A stretch of 64,000 nt of DNA from the NCBI GenBank assembly GCA_964017065.1, contig OZ024786.1:13197469-13261468 (forward strand), given 5' to 3'. This DNA is from Haliclona indistincta. Taxonomy: Eukaryota; Porifera; Demospongiae; Haplosclerida; Chalinidae. Positions 36,184-47,200 of this stretch are shown here, piece by piece (position 1 is the stretch's first letter; each line of letters starts with the position of its first letter). Both the position numbers and the translations under genes were made by a program. The notes under the pieces are model-generated. The model did not search any database, was not told where the DNA came from, and saw nothing but the letters and a program-made list of their open reading frames with translations.

Positions 36184-37011
36184 TCTGTTGCTATGTGCCT
36201 CTGGATGCTGCCATTCTAGCGTACATGCATATACCTCAATCGTGACTAGACCTTACCCATCACTCGATGTGAGGTGTTTCAAGAGCTCGTACTATGGTGC
36301 ATAGACCGTGAGCTGGATACTCGCCAACCTGATAGAGTCCTTAAAGATATCTTATCGTTTGAGGACCTCCCTGCTAATCTTAAGGAGCAGTTTTACAACC
36401 TCAGTGAACTATAGCATTCAAGGGAGTGATGCAGAACAGGATTTATTTTTTACAGAGGAAGAGGTGCAGAACAAGATTGCTTTTATAGAGAAGAAACTCA
36501 CATCACTCTCTACATTAGGTCTGCTTCATATAGTGTGATAGAAAATTAGTCACTTGCAACTTTATCCATCTAGCCGTCCAAGAGCTCCTTGCTGCCTACT
36601 ATATCTCTCGACTAGAACCAGCTGAGCATTCTAAACAATTTGAAACTCGTTTAAATGACAATCTCAAGTTTCCTGTGCATGCTCCAGTTTTACGCTACAT
36701 TCACTGAAGAAGATAGAATTGGTCTGGTCTTTGTCACATCCAGACCTGATGAAACAATAAAGAAGATCGGAGAGTGTGTAGGGAGAAGTACACTGAGAGA
36801 AATAGGACTAGTTTCTTTTTCTCCTTCAGAAGATGAAGTAAAAGAGTGGGTCCAGAGTGCGGTGGTTGGAGGGAACAGTCTTATACATTCTCTTGAGCAC
36901 AGTCTAGTTACTTGGCTCGTTATAGGCATTATGGTTTCATGTCTTAAAAATGATTTAAAAACTCAATTACGTTCATCACTCCAGAAAACAATGGATTCAA
37001 TTAATTTAAGA
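36184..37011 (+). pseudogene. NLR pseudogene fragment
   Basis: Begins inside the helical region of an NLR (TGTTGCTATGTGCCTCTGGA) at the edge of the inverted repeat and runs to the final LRR and C-terminus. It has frameshifts, a duplicated stretch near 36440-36490, and a large deletion at ~36680 that removes most of the LRR block. The NACHT is absent. A piggyBac element has inserted into its 3' end. Confidence 0.9.
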
Positions 37012-38313
37012 TTAACCCTTGTAATCCCAATAATACAAAATCGCGCCACATAAGTGGCTTAATATTATTATAATTTTTTTCGACTTCGCTTTGCACTGCA
37101 GTAACTCCATTTTGCGCCTGGCTGATAGGGAAATACCCTAGCTTGGTCTTAAAATAGTAACGCATTACAAATAATGATGTAATGCAGTAGTAACCATGTG
37201 CTCAATGTACGTGATGGACAGCAGCAGCGATAGTAACAGAGACTCCGAGGAGAACTGGGAGTTGCATGGAAGAAATTTGACTGTTTCTGATGTTCATTGC
37301 TTGCTGCTTGATGAACCAACAAGCTCCAATGTCGAAGAAACAGAGAGACAAACTCTTGAGCACTACGTTTCTGATTGTAACGTAGTTGAGTCTGCTGAGG
37401 CAACTGAGAGTCCTCTGAGTATGAAAGAGAATACAGCTGGGTCTAGCAGACGTAATTTGTTTACTGGCGCTGGGGTACTGGCGATGTTTTCTGAGTCTGA
37501 GAATGACGATGATCTCTTGACTGCTAGTGATTCTACAGACAGTGACAGTGATTCTGACTATGACCTGAGTGACCCTGATGCTTGCAACTATGCTTACAGT
37601 AAAGACACCTCTACCAGTGAGTCAGATGAGAGTAGTGCCGAAGAACTGACAGAAACATGTGAATAAGCTTCGGAAAGCATCAGTGAAAGTTTACAAGGTC
37701 ATAAGAGAGGACGTGGATCAAGTAGAGGACGTGGATCAAGTAGAGATCACCAGGTTCAAGCGGCAGACCTAGAAGTGACTTCTTTGTGGATCACTACCTC
37801 GTACGCAGTTCAAGCATTCATGATTGCATTTATTGCAAAGCTGTTCATAGAACACGCAGTAGAACAACAAGACAGTGTGTGAAATGTGAAGTGCCACTCT
37901 GCCTTTCAGGTGATAGAAATTGCTTCGCAAAATACCATCACCGAAGAAGAACTGGTGAAAAGATATCCTCTCTATTTTGTACTCTCTCCCTCTATTTCTT
38001 TGCATTCTTTCTATTTCCAACCAATGTATACTGTATAAGCTATGTCATGACCAAAATTATATGAAGATAATACAGTAATGGGAAGTTGGTGAAAAATAAT
38101 AATACATTCAAAGCCAATTAAAATTCATAAACAAGAATAAATTTTAAAAAGAACATATACGGTACAGTAAGTTTAAATACGGCAAACGTTAATATAGGTA
38201 TAGTACTTCGTTGCCTGCGACAATAGCCGCAGTCTGTTACGTAGATTCTGCAGAAAAAAAAGAAGGAAAATGGTGATAAAATGGCATGCAAATTGTGGGA
38301 TTACAAGGGTTAA
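37012..38313 (+). mobile_element. piggyBac element, internally deleted
   Basis: Flanked by TTAA duplications (37012-37015 and 38310-38313), with inverted ends CCCTTGTAATCCCA and TGGGATTACAAGGG. It encodes an acidic Ser/Asp-rich N-terminus at 37196-37666, as piggyBac transposases have. A second frame at 37786-37960 carries the C-terminal Cys-rich motif (CIYCKAVH, CVKCEVPLCL, CFAKYHH). The catalytic middle is missing. Confidence 0.9.
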
Positions 38314-38486
38314 TGTAGGGTATTATTTTATATTTTCATACCCTTTTCACCTCAAAGAAAGTGTGTTAATCTTAATAGCTTTATAGTACAGCAAGTTACT
38401 TCAATAATTATTTGAAGGATCAGTATGAGAAAAAGATAAAGGTTATGATGGACATGTGTGTACACATAAACAGTTTGTTGAGTAAT

Positions 38487-39345
38487 CTAATCTCTTCTCA
38501 ATTGTAACCAAGCGATCCTTGTGAGTGAGAATGCATGAGCCTTCTCATGGGAATCGATCCACTCAGGGTAGCACCATGCACCAGCAGATGGAAGAGAAGA
38601 GGCTGTTGAATAGCAGAGGTGCAGAAGAGAGGGTGGAGTCTGGTATGGTGAAGGAGGCGGTAAGTAGGCAGCAACAACTGAAGACACACCCACACACCTG
38701 TCTATCACCAGGTAAGCAGATAAACACCACACCTTGAGTGCCATGGTAGCTATAGTCACATGGTGAAGGTTCATCGATTTCAGTTAAACTGGACGTCAAT
38801 CGTTCTTCATAGTCACATTATTATGTCATGAACTAGCTCTACAAGGAACAAGATAATCACATTATATCATAAAACACACATGCACAATGTACAGTGAGTG
38901 AAACTGGTAACTACATCGTAGCAAATCAAACTATTGTGACACATTTCAAGCATATAGAAAGAGGTTATACAAATCTTGTCTCATTCAATGTTTTTCCTAT
39001 TCTGAGCCAGCTGGTATACTCAAGACCAGAAGAGGCTCTAACATAACAAAATCTACATTTACTAGTTACTGTGTATCATTATCAAACAAGCAGCTGTTAT
39101 GAGATGATAATGAGTTGATCACTTTAAATAATCTGTTGTGTCAGGACTGAGGAGGAGGCTCCTTATACATGTAATGAGAGGGTATCAAGCTAAGATATCA
39201 ACACATGAATGAAGTGAGTATCACTAGTCACTTGTAATCTATACACAACCAAGTGATCCTTGTGAGTGAGAAAGAGGAGGAAAGGGTACGACTCTGCTCA
39301 TGGGAACCAATTCATTCGAGATAGCATTGCACTGCTGGTAGATCG
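38487..39345 (-). pseudogene. Remnants of the CARD/Schlafen-like gene upstream of NLR 3
   Basis: The 38500-38680 stretch matches the 3' part of exon 4 (CAAGCGATCCTTGTGAGTGA, CATGGGAATCGATCCACTC). The 38760-38850 stretch matches the start of exon 5 (GTCATGAACTAGCTCTA). The 39226-39345 stretch is another piece of exon 4's end. Order and spacing show two tandem truncated copies, neither able to encode protein. Confidence 0.8.
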
Positions 39346-39786
39346 AACGATGAAAACTATAGATGAGTGTATATTTAGGATCGTGAAGAAGGAGAGCGTT
39401 ATAGTGTCAGCTCTTTATCACACAGTCATTTTTCATTTGACCCATGCATGACCCACATTAATGTTAGTTGATCGACTAGTTTTGTGCAGCTATTTATAGA
39501 CAGATAATTTACTCACTATTATCTTTACCTGCACTTGCATGAGGACTCTGCATGGGTTTGAATGATGATTGCAATTTTTTGCTACAAAAAGTGCTAGAAG
39601 GACAGATCAAACTGGATTGCTGCACATGAATAACCTGAAGGTCTATTGGTAATGCTGTTGCAATGTTTTTCGTTGTTCGAGAGCACTTTCATGAGCCCCG
39701 CCCAAGATTTAGCAACAATAGGGTGGGGCTACGTAGTTAAGGTCATCGATTGTTTTCTTAAGCTTCTCTTCCTATATCTGTTCGTC

Positions 39787-42700
39787 ATGGCTCAAGCTGT
39801 TCTCACTGCAGTGCAAGGTAACACACTAACTTGTTGATCTGTCTATAATCTATATCATAATGTTATCTGTTTCGTGTCCCGCGTTATCTCAGATTTCAAT
39901 GTCGACACAGTTCTGTTTGAGCTTCAAAAATCAAAATTTCCTTCTCACAAGTGGAAACTTCTCGCCAATGGACTGCGAGTCGCTAGTCTTGTTCCAAACA
40001 TCGAAGCAAGCTGCAGAGACCTAGCTAGTATGCTTCAGGAGCTAATCTACCGGTGGGTAGGCAGCACTACCGGCAACCAGTGGGTCACGTTGATTGATGC
40101 TGTCGTGATGTGTGACGAGCCTGCTGTAGCTCAGGAGCTAGCTACAGCTGTTGGCTGCCCTCTAGCTCACTCAGGTAACAACAATTAATTTTGTTGATTA
40201 GAGTAATTAGCGAAGCCTATACGATAAACGTTGAGGTCATGGGGAAGGGCCTTTCGGAACAAGTCCATAGACAGTGAAGTGTTGAAAGAACTATACAATC
40301 ACCTAATGGTAGACTATTCTTGCCTGTTATTAGAGTAGTATTATGTGTTTAGGTCCCATACTGAAGATTCATTACCATTAACATAAATGTGCGTATCATA
40401 CGTATACTGTCGCAATGCCAGTAATACTAAAACTGAGTCCTTTCTCTTGTTATGGAACTATAATATGGTTTGTGAATCCTGTGCGAGTATTCGACCTATT
40501 TATTTTATTCAGTCTAATGTGCATAATGGTTACCAATAATAATTTTTGCGATAATGATATACAAGAATAAATTATTACATGATGCCTCTTCTTCTACAGA
40601 TGAAACTAGTGATTTTATTAGCAACACTGTGATGAATAATGTTTCAAATTTTCATTTGTGTGCTGAGTTAGTCAGCAGTCTTCGACAGATCTATAGAACA
40701 GCCCAACCTCCAACCTGGGACCCTCTCCCTCAGTGCCAGCATGTCAAACTAGCCATGATAAAGGAGAAAGGAAAGCGATGTGGCAGTGACAAGACGATTG
40801 CAGAGAGCAGAGTAGAGGGAGATGTGGACAAAATGTTGACAATAAAAGCACCTGTGGGTTCCGATAGAATCTTTGATGCTGACACCTTTGACGATGAACG
40901 TCAGGTGATTCTTGTGGAAGGAGTGGGAGGAATGGGGAAAACAAGTCTTGCCTACCAATATGCCAAGAAATGGGCTGAAGGAAAGTTGAGCTCATTTGAT
41001 GCTGTGGCTCTTGTTCGTCTGCGAGACTTGAACGAACACGATGTACATGAAGTCGATTGTATCTTACCTTACCTTCTCTTCTTAGCTAGTGGTATCAGCA
41101 CATCAAAAGAGATGGCTCGACTTATCATGGATAAGCAAAAGATTCTCCTCATCTTGGACGGCTGGGATGAGTCTCCAGCAAGAATACGTAAGCCATCATT
41201 CATCAAAGATCTGCTTCGATCAGTTTCTTCTCAGACTAGAATACTGATAACTTCTCGACCTGACTTCTCATTGGATCTTCATGGTCTAGCTAACCGGGTA
41301 GAGATTCTTGGTTTCACTAAAAGTGATATTCACGATTACTTTGAGAATGCATTGAAGTCACACCTGCACAATAGTGAAGTGAAATCAGCATATGATAAGC
41401 TGAACAGTCATTTCCATCGCTATCCAGTTATCGAAAGCTGTTGCTATGTACCTCTGAATGCTGCCATTCTAGCGTACGTATACATCAATCGTGACCAGAC
41501 CTTACCCATCACTCGATGTGAGCTGTTTCAAGAGCTTGTACTATGCTGCATAGTCCGTGAGCTGGAAACTCGCCAACCCGATAGAGTCCTTGAAGATGTC
41601 TCCTCGTTTGAGGACCTCCCTGCTGATCTCAAGGAGCAGTTATACAACCTCAGTGAACTAGCATTCAAGGGAGTGATGCAGAACAAGATTGTTTTTACAC
41701 AGAAGGAACTAACATCACTCTCTACATTAGGTCTGCTTCATAGTGTCCAGGGTTTTGGCTCAATTGGTCAAAAAACAGTCACTTGCAACTTTATCCATCT
41801 AGCCGTCCAAGAGCTCCTTGCTGCCTACTATATCTCTCGACTAGAACCAGCTGAGCATTCTAAACAATTTGAAACTCTCTTGAATGACAATCTTAAGTTT
41901 CCTGTACTCCAGTTCTATTCTGGTCTGACCGGGCTCACCAATGAGAGTGTGAGAAATCTCATCACTGGATTTCACTTTGATTATAAAAAAAAATCCAGAC
42001 TTTGGCTATTAGCATTTCTGAACTGCATTTTTGAAGCACAAATACAAGATGAATTATTTTTGGAACAAATGGTTTGTACTCTAAATTCTGAAGTTGACTT
42101 GAGTTTAATTTCTTTGAGTCCAATGGATTGTCTGTCAGTGCACTACTTTTTATCCTCCATCAGAACCGTGGTGACTGGACAAATAGAATTGGACCTTACA
42201 CACTGCAGTATTGATGACCAATGTTTGGGTATGCTACTAGGAATTTCTACTGAGCATGCTGAGACATCCTGTACATCAAGTGTTTTAGAGTCTGTAGAAA
42301 CCCTGAAAGTGGAGTTAAATGAATACACAGACACTGGGATTGCCTACATTGCCAGAGCTCTTATCTCCAACAACACTTTAAAAGCACTGATGGTTGGTAA
42401 CAACAGCATAACAGACATGGGACTGGTGCCACTGTTGGAAGCACTACCAAGACTACATTCACTGAAGCAGTTAGTATTGCGCTGGTATTTGTCACATCCA
42501 GACGAAACATTGAATAAGATCGGAGAGTGTGTAGGAAGAAGTACACTGAAAGAATTAGAACTATGGTCTTCTTCTCAACCATTGGAGTCAGAAGAGGCAG
42601 TAAAAGAGTGGATTCAGAGTGTGGTGGTTGGAGGGAACAGTCTTATACGTTCTCTTGAGCACAGTCAGGTTACTAAGCTCTTAATACACATTAGATGTTC

Positions 42701-42824
42701 ATGTCGAATCAATAAAGATGATGTAAACACTCAATTACGTTCATCACTCCTAAAAACAATGGATTCAATAAATTTGAGAAGAGTGAAAAAATCGTTACAT
42801 TCCATTGATTTGATTGTTCTGTAG
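39787..42824 (+). CDS. DEATH-NACHT-LRR NLR protein 3
   Basis: Exons 39787-39817, 39893-40174 and 40600-42824 join in phase for 845 residues. Exon 2 encodes a DEATH-type domain (FELQKSKFPSHKWKLLANGL, WVTLIDAVVMCDEPAVAQEL). Exon 3 opens with a short stretch, NTVMNNVSNFHLCAELVSSL, that resembles the end of the CARD in the CARD-type NLRs. The linker (WDPLPQCQHV), Walker A (GVGGMGKTS), Walker B (ILLILDGWDES), ITSRPD and LRRs (LDLTHCSIDD, LKQLVLRWYLS) follow. It should be a cytosolic sensor like its neighbours but would recruit DEATH rather than CARD partners. NACHT sequence is nearly identical to the other copies. Exon 1 encodes only MAQAVLTAVQ. Confidence 0.9.
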
Positions 42825-43016
42825 TGTAATCCAGCAATGTTATTTTATCTTTTCATACCCTCTTCAACTCAATTTTAAAATAATACTTTTTTGACTTTCT
42901 TAATAACCATTTTCTCTAGCAAGGTACATAAATTTTTGAGTTATTGGAAAGGATTAGTTCTAGGAGAAAAAGATAAAGATGATGAAGGACATGTGTGTAC
43001 ACATGTGAATCACTCA
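42825..43016. other. 3' flank of NLR 3
   Basis: Shares ATCCAGCAATGTTATTTTAT with the 3' flanks of the other NLR genes. No separate gene. Confidence 0.7.
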
Positions 43017-43870
43017 CTATAGTAATCTCTTCTCAACCAAGTGATCCTTGTGAGTGAGAATGTACGACCCTTCTCATGGGAATCAATCCACTCTGGGTAG
43101 CACCACTAGCAGATGGAAGAGAAGAGGCTGTTGAATAGCTAAGCGCGGTACAGAAGAGAGAGTGGAGTCTGGTATGGTGAAGGAGGCGGTGAGTAGGCAG
43201 TAACAAACTGAAGACACACCCACTCACCTGTCTATCACCAGGTAAGCAGATAAACACCACACCTTGAGTGTCATGGTAGCTATAGTCACATGGTGAAGTT
43301 TCATCAATTTCAGTTAAACTGGATGTCAATCCTTCTTGATAGTCACATTATTATGTCATGAACTAGCTCTACAAGGAACAAGATAATCACATTATATCAT
43401 AAAACACACATGCACAATGTACAGTGAGTGAAACTGGTAACTACATTGTAGCAAATCAAACTATTGTGACACATTTCAAGCATAGAAAGAGGTTATACAA
43501 ATCTTGTCTCATACAATGTTTTTCCTATTCTGAGCCAGCTGGTATACTCAAGACCAGAAGAGGCTCTAACATAACAAAATCTACATTAATTTACTAGTTA
43601 CTGTGTATCATTATCAAACAAGCAGCTGTTATGAGATGATATGAGTTGATCACTTTAAATAATCTGTTGTGTCAGGACTGAGGAGGAGGCTCCTTATACA
43701 TGTAATGAGAGGGTATCAAGATATCAACACATGAATGAAGTGAGTATCACTAGTCACTTGTAATCTATACACAACCAAGTGATCCTTGTGAGTGAGAAAG
43801 AGGAGGAATAGACACAACTCTGCTCATGGGAATCGATCCACTCGAGTTAGCAGTGTCGAGATGGAAAGAA
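43017..43870 (-). pseudogene. Remnants of the CARD/Schlafen-like gene upstream of NLR 4
   Basis: Closely matches 38487-39345: exon 4 tail at 43020-43200, exon 5 start at 43290-43380 and a second exon 4 tail at 43756-43860. Together with NLR 3 this shows a ~4.5-kb tandem unit. Confidence 0.8.
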
Positions 43871-44242
43871 TGATGAAGGACAGAGTGTACCAGAAGAGGG
43901 ATGGAGATTGGGGTTGTAGGAGAGGAATGTTGCTATCAGTGCTTTATCATTTACACTTCATTGGACACACTCACAATAATATATAGTGGATAGTTAGTAG
44001 TTGATCAGCTCAGTACAATAATTCTGTGTATGCAGCTTAAAAACAGCTCACTTACATTATTGATGGAGAATACAGACCTAGCTCATCGCTAGATCTACTG
44101 AACGAGGACAGGAAGATCACTGAAGAGATACGAGTTGAGTAAAAATAGGTTCGTTGATGTGTAGACGCTGCACCGCAATGCAGAATGTACGTTTGTGGGC
44201 GGGGCTAGTTATTAAGTTTTCATCATCTTGTTTTACCAAGCC

Positions 44243-47200
44243 ATGGCGGCTCAAGCTTCTCTCTCCACAGTACAAGGTAAAGAGCTCGTGAACCACTATG
44301 ATATTTGTTAATAACTATGTATTTGATCTTTGTCTTTAGGTTTCGACGTCGACTCAGTCGTTTTCGAGCTGCAGAAGGCTCGTTTCCCTGCGGACAAATG
44401 GCGGTCTCTTGCCGGTGGTTTGAAGATGGCAACAGCTGTCCCAATCATCGATGCTGATTGCAGGACCTCAGTCGGCAAGCTGCAAGAGCTGATCCGGAGA
44501 TGGGTTCAAGGCAGCAGCACTACCGGCAACCAGTGGGTCACGCTGATTGATGCTGTCGTGATGTGTGACGAGCCTGCTGTAGCTCAGGAGCTAGCTACAT
44601 CTGTTGGTTGCCCTCTAGCTCGCTCAGGTACTACAACACAACATGTATAACCTAACGAAGCACTTGCATGATTAATATCACCACAACAATGCACTTGTGT
44701 TTATAATGTGTGAGCGTTACAGTAGTTAGTTAGGTAGCTAGCACATGAATTATACTTTAGAGGGTTTGTCTGATGAGGCTGTGACTGTCCAGGTTCTAAT
44801 GGTGGTAGCATTCACTTCATTCAGCTGGTTTAGAACCCTAAATCCAGTAGGCTAAGCACGGTTCACAATGTTTTCCAGTAAACTACTGGGAGCCTAAACC
44901 CAAACTTGGTTAGAAACCGACAAAACCCTTGAATTGGTCAAGTTCTGCTTTGTTGTAGTTGTATGAACGAAATGACCGCTTCGATACTTTGTGTGATTTG
45001 ATTTGTCCTGATGTCTGCTCTGAACCTATCTACAGATGACTGCCGTAACACTTGTAGGTTTAACTTGTACTGTATAGCGACGGTGTAGGGACAGTCAGGA
45101 CTTGAGTATAGCCTTTATACTTTACTTACAACAGCCTCATCTTCATGCATGGTATTGTGTAGTTACGTATACAGTAACATGTTAGCCTACCTTACCGAAC
45201 CCTTTAGTCAGCATCATACATGATTTAATATCACTATCGGTCGAGTACTTGAGAATGGGAAACCACCTTCATAATTAGTACGATGACAACTTCGAGTTAG
45301 TAACTGCATAGGGTGTGGAAAATAAGATGGGAAACCACACCCACTTAATCATTTGTGGTATGGGTGTGGCTTATTGGAGAGTAGGCGTGGCAAGACACGC
45401 CCAATCCCATCTTAGTCACGCTGAATAATACAGCGGAGCCTCATGAATGTAGGGTGGGTGGGTGGCAAAGCTGGTCAGAGAGTTGACGTTGGTCTGGCAG
45501 CTCTGAACGCTACTGGTTCATGTGCTTGATGCGGCTAAATTAGAGTACGCATGCGCTCGCCCACCCTGGCCGCTCACCGCGGCGCGGCTGACCGGCCGCA
45601 GCCCGGGACTGCCCTCCCTATTCGTTCCATTAACTTTGTTTAATCCATTAAACTACATTTAATATCACTATCGGTCGAGTGCTTGAGAATGGGAAACCAC
45701 CTTCATAATTAGTACGATGACAACTTCGAGTTAGTAACTGCATAGGGTGTGGAAAATAAGATGGGAAACCACACCCACTTAATCATTTGTGGTATGGGTG
45801 TGGCTTATTGGAGAGTAGGCGTGGCAAGACACGCCCAATCCCACTGTCCAAGCCGGGTTCATCCGGCTGGACCTCTCCATTTAAGCCGCACACACTACCC
45901 AACAGTTGAATCTCATACACCTCAATGAACTCGATTATTGTATTGAATGTTAAGCAGCATACAGAATTTACACCGGCTACTACAAAACACAGAACTTTGT
46001 ACTGTGGAGGAGCTAGGTACTTCATTGAGCTTTACCGTATTGCGCTAGTTTCCTTGATACCGATTGCAGATCTCCTCGAGGTAGGCGCAGGTAGATTAAG
46101 TATGCTGAACTTTCCCACCGTCCAAGTGTTTTGATCAAGGAGTCTTCCATCCCCATAGCTGCTGCTGTTGAGGCCGCTCCTGCTCGGAAACTATGACCAG
46201 AGTATTGATGTGATTCTGTGCTGTGTAGTCCTGCTTTCTCTAAGGCTTCCCTGAACCGGGTTACAAAGCAGGTGCGGGTGAGCGGTAAACCATTAGCCAT
46301 CTGGAAAAGTGGTCCTGGGGTGTTCCCTCGCAGGCGTAAGTAGCTGAATAAGGCTGCCACAGGACAGATCTCGTCGCCTGTCGCCCCGACAGTGATGTTG
46401 GCTCCGTTCCTGAATGGATCTGTTTTCGACATTTTCAGCCTCAGCTGGACGAACGTTGGCTTTGAACGGTCGTCGGTTGCTACATCCTCAAAGGAGAGAT
46501 GTGACGTTGAGTCGAACTGTTCGTTGGCTTTTAGTGTTAGCTCTCCCGCGCGAAAGAAGCCGAAAAAACATACTGTAGCGACCGCCCAGAGCAATGTCTG
46601 GTCGAAATCCTTTCCCAGCGCGTCCGCCCAAGTTGCTCTCACTTGACGGAGGATAGTCGGTGTCACTGGCAGCTTCCTTCTTGGTAGGCGCCCTTGTTTA
46701 CTTCTAGATATTTTTATTCCCCTGAGTATCTGGTCGAGTTTTGGCATGGGCGTGTCAAATGGACTTGGGAAACCATAGGTAATCTGCAAATTTCTCAGGG
46801 CGGAGAGGTACCCTTTGATGGTACTATAGGCTAGCCCCTCTCTACCTAAGTACGATACGTAGTAGCAGAGCAATTCTTGCTTAACTGGTAACACATCTTT
46901 GATATCATACTCAGTGCTGTCCTGCCTTGTAGGTTGCTTTAGTAGATGGTGCTAAACCTGCTGCATAAAACTGCTGAACCGACTGGTCCAAGCTGGAGAG
47001 AGCCAGTCCGGTTGTTCTGTGTACAATAGCTGGGGAAGACCCGCTGGTATTGGTGTTGGACTCGTGTCCATCTTCTTGGGGGCCTGTGAACGAAATAGCT
47101 TTAAGTTATTTCTTGAAATGGCATCAGCTAGTATGTTATCTTTCCCTGGTATGTGTGTTGCAAAAAACCAGAAGCTGTGTTTCGCTGCTAGAAAAATCAC

